DNA from: Nepenthes gracilis | Lineage: Eukaryota; Streptophyta; Magnoliopsida; Caryophyllales; Nepenthaceae | Assembly (NCBI GenBank): GCA_033239525.1 | Contig: BSYO01000036.1 | Span: forward strand, 4,424,126 to 4,488,125 | DNA length: 64,000 nucleotides | Direction of reading: 5' to 3' | Shown here: positions 33,961 through 45,003 of the stretch, one piece after another | How the letters are laid out: each line of letters begins with the position of its first letter | Position numbering within the stretch: position 1 is the first letter of the stretch | Made by a program: the position numbers and the translations under genes | Notes under the pieces: model-generated | What the model was told of the DNA's origin: nothing | The model's input: only the letters and a program-made list of their open reading frames with translations | Databases searched by the model: none

Positions 33961-35417
33961 AGAACTTCTCCCACGCCCCAGGGAGTGGGAAATTTCACCT
34001 TTAGATGCGGGATAGACGTGACGGCCTCGAAGGCAGTCAAGAAAGGTCTGCCGAATATGGCGTTGTAGACGGATGGAAGGTCGACGACAAGGAATGCCAG
34101 CTCGCGCGTCGTGGGCGTGGGTGTGTCCCCACCGTGACTTCCATCCGCACTATCCTCACCGGGAGAGGCGGCTCGTTGTCCAAGCCGTACAATGGTCAGC
34201 TTGTAGCCTTCATTTGGTTCCGTTTTAGTCCAAGTTTAAGGAATGCGGTGAGATCGACAAATTTTGTGAACTTTCATTATCAATGAAGACCCGTTTGGAT
34301 TGGTAGTCATCACCAATTTGAAACAAGGAGCGATACAACAAGGGTCGGTGTGAGGAGAGGTTACATGAGCCATGTAATTAAGCTACTAAAGCTAATGACA
34401 ACATTTCTACTCCCTATCTTCGCCCGCTTATTCTTGAAAGTTGTCTCCCGTGATCCACGCCGGCGCTGCTTGGCGTCGGCGGGAGAAATTATGTGGACTA
34501 CGCCGCAGCCGTGCGGCTCTCGGAGGCTCGGCAGCTCCAGTCAGAGGAGCGGGTTCTGCCCGAACTCTTCTAAATCGTTTCAAGTGTCCGCGCGGATCGA
34601 GTCTTCAATTTTCTTTGCGAGTGCGGCGGTTCTCGTCAGTGCCCAGGATAAAGCGGTGGTGGTAGCGGTGCGCCGATTGCAGTCGCGCCTTCCAGGACCT
34701 TTAGGCATTTTTGGCCACTTGAAGAATTTTTCATCCTGGATCCGCATCGGGATGTTTGCGCGACTATCGTTCGGTGGGGAGAGGTCCCTCTTTGTAATCC
34801 CTTTGCAGGCCCGGTGGGGGCCACTTTTCGCTCCGAGAAGCGGCATTTGTCGCTGTCCCTCTTTCTCCCCTCCAGAAATGCAGGGGCTTCCAAAGGGCGA
34901 TCCACTGGCTCGGGGCGCTTCGCCTCGTTGGCCTCTTCGGCCGTGATGTACGCCGGGCAATGGTCTCAGCCTCCCGGAAGGTCGGCGGCTCGGTGCGGCA
35001 GTGTTTGAAGAAGTCCCCCGCCTTGCCAGTGTGGCGACGAAGGCGTTGAGTTTCAGCTCGTCGGAGAGGTGGGGGATCCGCCGCGCCTCAGTAATGAAAC
35101 GGTCCAGAAACCGTTTTAGGCTTTCATCTTGCCTTTGGCGGAGGCGGACCAAATGCCAGGGTTGTCTCTCTCTCCCTTGCTGGAGGCAAACCGCTCGGGA
35201 AGCTATCGCAAGCTCGCCAAACGAGCGTATGGAGTTGGGGGAGGCCGTGGAACCGGACAGGCGCGTCACCCGTAAGGGTGAGAAAGAATCGCACATCGGG
35301 CCTCGCTTGCCTTATAGAGAGAGGTGGATGCGAGGCGAGTTGAGGTGGTCCATTGGGTCCTTGCTTCCGTCGTATCCCTCCCGGGGCCATTTTGAACTGC
35401 TCGGCAGTTGCGTCTCC
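33960..35417 (-). repeat. Tat-2 tandem duplication, unit 1 (gag 3' half to protease linker)
   Basis: This 1.46-kb stretch is repeated immediately to its right (35418 to about 36860). Matching landmarks: GCGGGATAGACGTGA at 34006 and 35460; the gag block with FITEARRIPHL near 35090 against its shifted copy near 36540; GGTGGTCCATTGGGTCC at 35344 and 36798. In the sense direction this unit leads on into RT. It reads through a gag frame (35296-34580, including DRFITEARRIPHLSDELKLN and later FFKWPKMPKGPG) and a linker frame (34040-33657, including AVTSIPHLKVKFPTP). Confidence 0.88.
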
Positions 35418-36860
35418 ATGAACTTCTCCCACGCCCTGGGAGTGGGAAATACCTTAGATGCGGGATAGACGTGATCGGCCTCGAAGGCGCTCAAGAAAGG
35501 TCTGGCCGAATATGGCGTTGTAGACTCGATGGAAGGTCGACGACAAGGAATGCCAGCTCGCCGTGAGAGTGATGTCCCCCACCGGTGACTTCCATCCGCA
35601 CTATCCCTTGCACGGAATCGTCTCGCTGTCCAAGCCGCATAACGGTCCGGCTTTGTAGCCTTCATTTGGTTCCGTTTTAGTCCAAGTTTAAGGAATGCGG
35701 TGAGATACAGCAAATTTTTGTGAACTTCACATCAATAAGACCTGCCGCTTGGTAGTCATCACCACCAGCTGAAACAAGGGCCGATACAACAAGGGGGTCA
35801 GTGTGGGGAGAGGTTACATGAGCCATGTCGTCGCTACTAAAGCTAATGACAACATTTCTACTCCCTATCTTCGCCCGCTTGTTACTGAAAGTTGTCTCCG
35901 CAGCCCACGCCCTCGGCGCCGCGGGGCGTTTGTAAGAGCTCATGTGGACTACGCCTAGCCGTGCCTGCTTCCTGAGGCTCGCTTGGCTCCACTGGCCGAG
36001 GGAGCAGTGGCACCCTGCCCCAACTCTTCACAAATCGCTTTCAAGTGTCCGCGCTGGATCAGGTCTTCATTTCCTCGCCGCGTGGTGCGGCGCTCGGGCC
36101 GAGTGCCCTGCATAGCGGTGGTACCGGGCACATCGGCCCTCGCCGCCGGCCGACCTTTGGGCATTTTTGGCCACTTGAAGAATTTTTCATCCCGATCTGC
36201 ATCAGATGTTTGCGCCATTATCGCTCGCTGGGGTCGAGGTCCCATCAGATCCCTTTTGGGGCCATCACGCCGCTGACGCCTCCGAAGCGCAAGCTGTCGC
36301 TGTCCCTCTTTTCCTCTAGAAGCTCGGGGCTTCCAAGGGCCGGCCCGACTCGGCCGGGCGCCACTGCTATCTCTTTTCGGCCGTGATGTACGCCCGCAAT
36401 GGTCTCTGTCTCACTTCCTAAGGTCTGAGGATGGCTGGGTGCTATTGTGTGTTTGAAGAAGTCCCGCCGCCGCCGCGGCGACGAAGGCGTTGAGTTTCGG
36501 CCGCCGGAGAGGTGGGGGATCCGCTCGCGCCTCAGTATGAAAACGTCCGTAAAACCGCTTTTAGGCTTTCATCTTGCCTTTGGCGGAGGCGACCAAATGC
36601 CGGTGGTTGCTCTCCTCCCTTTCGCCGGAGGCAAACTGGCTCAGAAGCTATCGCCAAGCTCGCCAAACGAGCGTATGGAGTTTGGGGAGGCCGTGGAAAC
36701 TGGGCCAGCGCGGTCACCCGTAAGGGTGACGGAAAGAATCGGCACATCAGTGGCCTCGCTTGCTCCTTATAGAGAGAGGTGGATGCGAAGAAATGAGGTG
36801 GTCCATTGGGTCCCGCTCGCCGTATCTCCCTCCAGACTGGCATTTTGAACTTGCTCGGGC
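35418..36860 (-). repeat. Tat-2 tandem duplication, unit 2
   Basis: Second copy of the gag-protease segment. In the sense direction the joint lies at about 35395-35425, where the protease linker (ARPFLSAFEA...FPTPRAWEKF) runs straight into a second gag start block (KWPREGYDGSKDPMDHL). The open frame 35713-35312 crosses this joint. The two units differ by many short indels and some substitutions, so the duplication is not an exact recent copy, unless the differences are sequencing errors. Confidence 0.88.
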
Positions 36861-37504
36861 AACGGCTGCGCTCGGCAAGTCCATGGCGAAGGGCGATCTA
36901 ATACGAGGTCACGGGAGGAGGGCGTGGGTTTCTCCTTATGCAGGTGTCCCACAACACTCCGACTTTCTCCCCTCCATGAGGGGTCCGTAGAGCCTCTCCG
37001 CAAGATTGAGGACGCCACGTGAGCCCGTATTTCCCGGAGGTGAGTCGGGGCTCGCCAAGGGTGGCGGCTCTCCGCCCGGGAGGCGCGCTCACCGCTGGGA
37101 GCTCACGGCGGGTGCCTCCTATTGCCACGCTGTTACTGGTGTCGCGCCTTCGGGGCCGCCCCTCCCCGCTCCGTCGGCGGATGGGCTCGCTGCTCTGGCC
37201 ATCTTTCACTTGGCAGCCTGCTGCAGCCGCTGCTGGTCAGTCGGTTAGCTCGCTCCTCGCGAGCGGCCTCGACGCCTTTCTCTCTCTGAGGTGGAGGGCC
37301 CGGGGCCGGGAGGGGAGCGGTCTCGGCCGCAGCCCCGGTGTTCGCGCAAGATACGGTGAGGATCTCCTTCGTAGACATCTATGTCCGCAGCCAAAGCGCA
37401 GACGTCGCTCCTGCTGATTGTTTGCTTGGTTCCTCGCTGGGGAACTGCCTTGGGCGGTGACTTCCACCGCGTAAGCACTAGCTTGTGCTCTGGTGTTCAC
37501 TCAT
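36861..37504 (-). pseudogene. Tat-2 gag N-terminal region (single copy)
   Basis: The start ATG is at 37504. It is followed by one extra base relative to the usual M-V-N-T start, and NTRAQASAYAVEV is then read in the next frame. The rest is Arg/Pro/Gly-rich and frame-broken, as in Tat-1. It precedes the duplicated segment. Confidence 0.7.
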
Positions 37505-37552
37505 TTTCATTGTTCAAGAGCCTAGATGGGAAAGAGACACTTGGCTTATTGT

Positions 37553-37574
37553 CAGCTCTACTGCACGGCGCCAA
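37553..37574 (-). promoter_or_regulatory. Tat-2 primer-binding site region
   Basis: On the minus strand TTGGCGCCG follows the 5' LTR directly. This is the conserved start of the Tat primer-binding region; the following bases (TGCAGTAGAG) have diverged from the Tat-1 GTCTGTGGGA. Confidence 0.65.
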
Positions 37575-38535
37575 CGTTTGCTGGCCCCAGCCCACTATTG
37601 TCGTATCGGATTAGGAGCCGATTCCTAAGCCGCACGGGTTGCTTCGAAGAAGGGTTCGGTCTCCTCCCGTGAACCTCGACTCGCACAACACAAACAACAA
37701 ACAAGAGGTCAAGGGTCCGGCAGATTTCTCCCACCGAGGCCGGCCCTCCGACGCCTGTTCGCAAATTCCCGCAATAAACACAAATGGCGCACGCTAAAGG
37801 GGTGCGCGAGAAATGTTGCGGTAAGCGCAAGAGGTGTCAGCGGGTGATGGAGAAATGTAATGAGCAGTGGTGGAAGGCTCGAAGCCTTTGATGCACCCGC
37901 AATGGGGTGGCTTACTCGTGATCTCGCAGATGCCGGGATGGTGAGCGAGTTAGGCTAGACGAGTCAACGCCTCCGCCTTGACTCGGCTACCGTGTTTTAG
38001 AGAAGAGGGAAGCGCTTGAGTGCGATTCAAGTTTGAATTCTTAATTCAAAGGGAAGCAAAGAATGTAAGATGCTCGAAGAGTGCCGAGAGAAGAAGATCC
38101 TTTCCTCGTGCTGTGGGGTGAGGGTTTTATACGCCCACCCCATTGACTCCTGGGCGCCAAAACGCCCGTTGCTTGGCCCATCGCGCGTGTCGTCGCTTGC
38201 CCACACCGCCGGTCACGCGGGGCTGCAGGCGTTGCGTGCTAGGCACGCCGGCTGAAGGCGGCTGACCACGCCCGATTTTCCGAGCGGGGATTGTGGCCAC
38301 ACGCAGACGAGCTGGCCATGGCGTTGGCGCTTACGCCGCCACGCTCATTGGCTAGCCTTTCCGCCAGTCTTCCCTACGACGCATTTAATGCGCCTCGTAG
38401 TTTCGTTGCCTTTTTTCCATCGCGATTATGCCTTTCAACCTCGGGTCGACATTTACTTGATGGCTTTGGCCCTTACGGGTCCGCACAAGCCATCGTGGGC
38501 CTGGGGTCTGCCTCTGGGCCAGACATGACCTAACA
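37575..38535 (-). repeat. Tat-2 5' LTR
   Basis: On the minus strand it begins TGTTAGGTCATGTC at 38535. The internal end near 37575 is slightly decayed. A TATA-like GTATAAAACC lies at 38132-38123 (minus). It is 961 bp long and colinear with the 3' LTR at 24523-25493. Confidence 0.88.
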
Positions 38536-38537
38536 CA

Positions 38538-38538
<1 letters not shown>

Positions 38539-38623
<85 letters not shown>
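38539..38623. repeat. (TA)n microsatellite, about 42 units
   Basis: An uninterrupted TA repeat of 85 bp starts three bases after the end of the Tat-2 5' LTR. A shorter TA run (24511-24522) touches the other end of Tat-2. The element therefore probably inserted into a TA-rich site, and the right side has since expanded. Confidence 0.95.
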
Positions 38624-38626
<3 letters not shown>

Positions 38627-38682
38627 GATTAAAATATAATTTCAAAAAATAAAAGTTATTATACATATATATTTAAAATTTT

Positions 38683-39060
38683 TTAACTCTTATTTTAAAA
38701 TTAATTTTATTTAAATATCTTTTTATCATCTAATTAAATTAGAACACGAGCGTGATGTGCTAAATAAACAAAGAATATAGCACAAACTGTCTAATTAATC
38801 AGCCGTATTTGTACAACATCATAAAACACATTTAAGACAATTTTTTTAAAACGATGGCCAAAACTCAAATTTTAATAAATATTTTTTAAAAACTTTTATT
38901 TTAAAATTAATTTTATTTAAATATATTTTTATGGTGTAATTAAATCAAATATAACCATAACTTACTAAGTAAATAAAGACTATGGCACAAACTATTTAAT
39001 AAACAAGCCATATTCGTATAACATAATAATAAAACACATTTAACAAGTCATATTGAAACT
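38683..39060. repeat. Diverged direct duplication, about 206-bp unit, AT-rich
   Basis: TTTTAAAATTAATTTTATTT is seen near 38692 and again near 38898. Each copy is followed by 'aataaacaaagaatatagcacaaact' or its near match, and then by AAAACACATTTAA (38824 and 39030). These are two adjacent diverged copies of one AT-rich segment. I see no coding function. Confidence 0.7.
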
Positions 39061-39300
39061 ACCTTGATACAAGATAAAGTAAAATAATTAATTATTTAAT
39101 AAACTTAAATTTAGAACATTACATTTGATAAAAAAAACATTTATACTTAAAATTAAGGTGAAAAAATTATTTTTATATTTTTTCTGTTATAAATATGATT
39201 TTAAATTTAATAATTAGATAAATATAAGTATAATTTAGGGGGGCAAAATAGATAAGGCTGGATTAATTATTGGATAAATGGGTATTTCTGTCATATGTAG

Positions 39301-39507
39301 CAGGAGATTTTTGAACAACTATTTTTCAACTTCTATCACAAGATCTTGTTGAAAGAGGAAGCTCCTTCTGTAATGGATACTTTGTATTCAAAAGAAGTTA
39401 TACATGAACAATCCAAGAAATTTTCAACTGGGAGATTATTAAGGATAATTAAGTATACAAAACTTTTGTCATATATTGGATTTAGAAAAGGGAAAGATTA
39501 TTTTTAA
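39301..39507 (+). CDS. Orphan exon-like reading frame, 68 codons, unassigned
   Basis: The frame is open from 39301 to a TAA at 39505-39507, in DNA that otherwise has almost no open frames. It reads FFNFYHKILLKEEAPSVMDT early and LLRIIKYTKLLSYIGF near the end, with ordinary amino-acid use. An in-frame TAG just before 39301 is part of ATATGTAG, which would serve as a splice acceptor. So this looks like a last exon on the plus strand. I do not recognise the protein and I see no upstream exon nearby; Tat-2 or older insertions may have separated it. It may be a real terminal exon, a gene relic or chance. Confidence 0.35.
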   Translation, partial: QEIFEQLFFNFYHKILLKEEAPSVMDTLYSKEVIHEQSKKFSTGRLLRIIKYTKLLSYIGFRKGKDYF

Positions 39508-42500
39508 ATTTATTATATACAGTATTATCTTATATTATACAGATATTATTTTTACTACTTAAACTCATGATATATCACATAATGATAACTCTATCATTGT
39601 GTTCAAATTCTCCTCTAACTTTAGAATAGTTTGACCCGAAAACTTACTTGTCAATGTTAAGTTGTGCAGCAGTTGGAAGATGCTTATTGATTATAGAGTA
39701 CTGAATTAACTCACTATTAATGATAATTATTTAATCTTTATCATTTTTATATATTAAGTCTAATAGGGTTATATATATATATAATTTCACCACTAACATT
39801 GTAAAAGTAATATTTTTGAAATTTATGTCTATGATTTATAATTATAATAGAATAATTTTATAATTATACTGTGAATTACATTTTACTTTAAAGTCAAAAT
39901 TGGTGGGGACAGTCGAAAATGGGTTATCCCTGTGCAAAAGCCTATAAACGAATTGGGGACCCGGAGGATAGCGGCCCATATCCCACTCTTGCGAAGGCCT
40001 AGGACCAAGCATCTAAACCGCTAGCCCAAACGGGTTGACCTGAAACCATTTAACTAAAAAGGGACAATTCCCTGTGTGGTGCTGCACACAAGTGTAGGAC
40101 TTGCCTTAACTACCCCAAACAGCTCAACACCCTGAATACTACCCTTGGTCGTGATCTCTCCCGAAACAACCACTCCAACTCAGCAGATCTCTTCCAAAGG
40201 TAGCTACCATATCCGCCACCTCCGACATTGCCGTGAAGAAGGAAGAAATCTCCTTAGCTAGCCATAGTTGTCATAATTTGCATCTGCAATCCCTGTGATA
40301 GCCCGCTAAATCTGCGCAGATAGCCTTCAATGAACCTTGATGTCCAAACAAGACTGAACTGGCACAAACATCATAAATACACCCTGACACCCATAGGTAG
40401 GGGACATGCGCACTAGCAAATATACAAAAGAATGACTCTCTGCTAAAAACAAAAAAAAGCCTCCAAAGGTGACTCTCTCACAACTCTCGCTCTCGCTCTC
40501 ACTCTCAAGTTGCTCTCCGTCAAGCACATAGCTATATCAGCTCTGCTCCACGCTAAGCGCATCCTCCAAGAAAGATGCCATCCCCACTCCCGTGCATCTC
40601 TCACCCATGCATCTTTTTATCAGTTTGAGAAAAATTACTGACTTGAACGTTAAAAAATATATTGGGAAGCGAGTCTCATCAAATTTATACTCTCTTATTT
40701 TTTAGTTATGGTATATAGGATTTAGACTATCAATAACGGAGATAAGACCTGCTTTGTTTGACCTATTTAAGAAAATTGAATTACTCCATAATTTATATAA
40801 TAATTCAAATTTAAAAACACATCAAAAATACTACTCAAAACCTGATTTGAGGTTACATTCTAGAATGCATCTCCTTGATGTGGCCAAGACTACCTTTGGT
40901 AAGGACACGGTGATTTCTATTATGCCCTTTTGACTAAAAATTGCCTAAAATCAACATGTATATATAGCATTATAGGAACATGCGGGCACCTGAATGAAAA
41001 TACTTATTCACTTAGCACTAGATTGGTGTTACAATCTTTCATATAGTTTTATTTCTTCCCACTTCTCTAATGCCCAAAAGTTCTCATGGATTAGAAAATA
41101 AACGTTCTCTAACAGCCTATTTGAAAGGATAAAATAGAAATGGTATTTTTGTTTTGTTTTTAATAAAATTACTATTCTACTTCTTTTTTTATTGTTTAAG
41201 TGATAAAAATAACAATTATAAAAAAAAAACTATTATTATTTCAAAATAAGGAATAAAAAACTAGCTTTTCCCAGCATTTTTTATACAGATTATTAATGAA
41301 TAACTATGCTAAAATATTTTTTATAATAATTACTTTAATGATGATTTATTAAATTAAGTTAATAAAATTTTGAGATCAATTTCAAAATTTTGGTCAAAAT
41401 TAATTTTTTGATCGAAATAAATTAGATCAAGTGACGCCTAATCTATGGGAGTATATATATTTTGGATAATAAAGTCATGCCTAAAGAATTACTCTAGAGT
41501 GTTTCTACATATTTTTGACAAATTGATTATAATTGATGTATACCTGAGAGATACATATGTATGTTTGTAATAGAATGTAGCTGTCTAATGCATATTTGAG
41601 GGATGCTTATGCTTCGTTCGATTTATGCCTTGCTGATTGTTGTATACCTGACAAGCACACATACATTAATTTTTTATATAAGACCTATTGGTTGATTTTT
41701 AATTATTTTTGCGTGACTTTGGAAAGAAAAGAGAAAAAAGAAGAGAAAAAAATAGAGAGACAAAAAAAAGAGAAAAATTAGATAAATTTAAAGAATTTTT
41801 GCTAAATTAAGTATAAGGCAAATGTATTCAAATCTTTTCTTATTTATTATTAATCTTTCCATATCTTTTTGAATATTTCTTATTTAAATATTCATACAAA
41901 TTTTATTTTTGTATATAAAATGATTATATCTCACATATAAATATTTTTATTTTCATTTCATATAATTTTTTATAAAATATATATTTTAAATACTTATATA
42001 TTATGTTTAAATACTGATTTCTATAATAATATTCTTATATGCTCTTAAATTTTATTTGCAATCAAAGCATGTCTTTAATTTTAAGTTGCATACTACTGCA
42101 TGTTCTAAATTAATATACAACTGTTCTTACATATTGTATAATTGAAAAAAATTGATAAAATCATTTGGGCTATAATGATTTTTTTGTAATACTAGTTTAT
42201 CCAAGAAGCTGATTTGCACTACATGTCTTATATTTAAGCAAATGACGATGAAAATTCTACATAAATTCACGATAATTATATCTTATCCAGTATGAGAAAA
42301 TCTAAATAAAATTTTTAGTTTGATAAAATTTAAGTAGAGTTTTTAATTTGATTATATATTTTAGTAGAGTTTTCACTTTTGCATATTCTAAATTAATGTA
42401 AAATTGTTCTTACATGATGTATAATTTAAAAAAAAAATTCATAAAACTATAATGATTATGTTGATTTTTTTGTTGTAGTTGTTCCTTCATAAATCTCACA

Positions 42501-43517
42501 TATACAACATGTCATACATTTAAAAAAATAAGGATAAAAACTCAATATAAAAAAATTAAAAATATATTCGCATTTGAATAAAGCTTACGTTCACTTATAT
42601 ATGAATCATTATAAAAAATCAACGAAATATATTTTGATATATTATAAATAAATTGAAGATTACATCGATCATTTACAAACCAAAAAGTGACTTTTGACCC
42701 CATCTATTTGTTCATATGTATATGGCCAACTTAATTATGTGAAAATAATTATAACCCAATCTTTAATATTTATCTCATTGTGAGGTCACTCATGATCATT
42801 GATCTCCTATATTTGTATAAAATTTGAGTATATATTTCATATATTTACATAATTTATAATATTCAAAATTAAAATTCAAGATTTGAGAGTCATTATACAT
42901 GATAAGTTTTGCAAAATGATACTATCGACTTTTCAAACTTTAGATCATATTATTATTCAGTATGATTTTGCTAAACTTTCCTAATTAGTAGATTGATTAC
43001 TTGTAGAAGTTTCAGATCAAGAGATTTACATTCCAATATTAGCTTAAGGGAGTTGCAATTGATTTAATATTTTGTTATAATTAATATTTGAGAATATCAA
43101 TCCTTGAACTTTTAGTTATTTGGTTTTTATCATATCCAATTAATAATGATATTTAAAAGTCGGTGTTTAAGTTTGATTTTAAATTAGTTAAAATTTAGTT
43201 TCAATTTTGTAATATTAGTAATAAGCACTTCCCCTACTTTTGATTCAAAATCAGGTAATTGTCTATTTTAGAGTCACTTGCTGGTATGGTATTTAAATCC
43301 TATAATTTAAATATTTTTATAAGATATGAATTTCAAACTATATTTTTAATAATGATTAACGAAATGAAATTAATAAAAATATCAAAATCAATTGAGATTT
43401 TGAATTTGAATTGATATATTGATCAGAATAAGTTAAACCAAGTTATCCCTAATCAGGACCTAACCCATGTATATTCCTATTATGAATAGAAAGGTCACAC
43501 CTAAATAACACCTTTAA
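39508..43517. other. AT-rich intergenic DNA; no confident gene
   Basis: Mostly AT-rich with no long open frame. The stretch 39890-40620 is clearly GC-richer than its surroundings and has sharp edges, but I could not match it to any protein or RNA in either direction. 42108-42550 contains a diverged direct duplication (listed separately). A Lys/Glu-rich open frame at 41596-41781 is low-complexity and probably spurious. Confidence 0.5.
42108..42550. repeat. Diverged direct duplication, offset about 280 bp
   Basis: A segment starting TAAATTAATATACAACTGTT at 42108 recurs as TAAATTAATGTAAAATTGTT at about 42388. Both copies continue with TTCTTACAT, then TGTATAAT, an A run, TATAATGATT, and then ACATGTC.TA.ATTTAA. 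Origin unknown. Confidence 0.6.
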
Positions 43518-44499
43518 TGTAATGCTTAAATCTCTATTTAGATTATTTTAATATTAATTATAATTTTTATATTAATTGAATATATTTTAAAGTAATTCTA
43601 ATATTGTGAACATTTGAGGATAAAAACCAAAATTTCAGTATGGTACTCTCGAAGTGTGCGAAAATTCATGGGTGGAAAACCAACAACTAGAAGAAGGAAA
43701 AGGAAAAAAATAAAATGGGAAGGGGGGAGTCTAGTGCGTAACTGGGCAAAAGTAGAAAATAAAAGAAGGAAAAGAAAGAAATGAAATGAGTGGGAGAGGA
43801 GAAAAGAAGAGGGAAAGAGGAGAGGGTTTCATCCGAGGAAGGAGGAGGAGAGAGCGAGAAGGAGAGGGAAGAGGAGAAGGGCACGGCGGTAGAGGCACGA
43901 CAAGAGGAGATCGTGCGAGGAATAGGAAACTCGCGGCCAAGAGAAAGAGGAGGCACAGGCAACAGTGGTGCATGGCGAAGAGAAAGAGACCACATCGGAA
44001 AGGGTTGTTAGCTGTACAGGTCACAGCGGCTCGCAGGCGCAGCGGCAATGGCACGGCAAGAGGAGATCGTGGACGGAAGAGGAAACTCGCTGCCAAGAGA
44101 GAGAGGAGGCAAAGGCAACGGCAGTGCACGACGATGAGAGAGAGCACATCAGGAAGGGTTGGCAGCCGAGAGAGGAGGCAAAGGCCACGGCGGATCGTGG
44201 GGGACGTGTCATAGCACGACAGGAGAGAGAGAGAAGCCATGCGGGAAGAAAGAGACAGGGTACACAGCGAGGAGAGAGAAATGCCCGATTAGAATACTTT
44301 AGAGCATCCTTTTTTCTAATATAAGAGTATAAAGTTGAGGCAAGTATCCTGTCACCCCATCATTTATTTATCCGTTGGATGCATTTTGTTTTTGATTTGT
44401 ATGTGTAAGCTTGAATGTGTAACGGCCCAAATTCTAAAACATAGGAAGTCCAAATCATTGAGTCAATATAATCAAGAAGTAAAGGGACATTGAAAATTT

Positions 44500-45003
44500 A
44501 TCCAGTCAACGCAAGTTGACCGAAATATATAATAAGAAATTAATCCGGTCAACGCCTGTTGACCAGAAAACTTGAAGGAAAACACAAATCGGTCAACACC
44601 AGTTGACCAAAAGTAATGGCAATTATAAGAATAGAAGGCAAATCGGGGTAGTTAAGTTGACCGGAATTGTGTGATTGTTGACTGAAAAATATAATAAGAA
44701 TGAAAATCCGGTCAGCAAGTGTTGACCGGAATGCGTGAAGAAAGATGAAATACGGTCAACAAATGTTGATCAGAAAACGTAAAGGAAGACTTATCCGGTC
44801 AACGCTAGTTAACCAGAAGAAAGGGAAAAGGAAAATAATCTGGTCAACGCCAGTTGACCGGAAGTGTTACGGGTAAGTAAAATCCGATCAACGCCAGTTG
44901 ACCGGAATGTGTAGGAAAGAACAACTAAATCTGGTCAAGGCTAATTGACCGAAAATGCGAAAGAGAAACCTAAATCCGGTCAAGGCCAGTTGACCGAAAA
45001 TAA
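44500..45003. repeat. Array of about 11 palindromes GGTCAA(N6)TTGACC in the solo LTR
   Basis: Copies resembling GGTCAACGCCAGTTGACC recur every 40-65 bp. Each arm contains the W-box core TTGAC(C/T), the binding site of plant WRKY transcription factors. By hand I count about 19 such cores on the two strands from 44461 to 45003. The spacers vary in sequence more than the palindromes. Confidence 0.85.

Larger units (their letters stand above)
24523..38535 (-). mobile_element. Tat-2: Tat-lineage Ty3/gypsy LTR retrotransposon with internal duplication
   Basis: This is a 14,013-bp element on the minus strand. The 5' LTR is on the right (38535-37575) and the 3' LTR on the left (25493-24523), both TG...CA-type. 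Order from the right: LTR, primer site, gag N-terminus, a gag-protease segment present twice in tandem, RT, RNase H, second RNase H, integrase (pol stop at 30678), spacer, three antisense units on the plus strand, purine tract, LTR. No clean target duplication is visible: the left flank is ATATA and the right flank CAGTA followed by a long TA repeat. The frames are shifted in many places. It is related to Tat-1 but not the same subfamily. Confidence 0.93.

Noticed and set aside
41596..41781. 61-codon plus-strand frame ending in a Lys/Glu run
   Set aside because: The second half is an A-rich simple tract, and nothing around it suggests a gene.
43687..44324. Long open frames on both strands in the purine-rich part of the Tekay 5' LTR (Arg/Glu/Gly-rich or Leu/Ser/Pro-rich)
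   Set aside because: They arise from a GAGGAGAAGAGG-type low-complexity tract. The same tract with different frames is present in the 3' LTR (53056-53467), so this is LTR sequence and not a gene.
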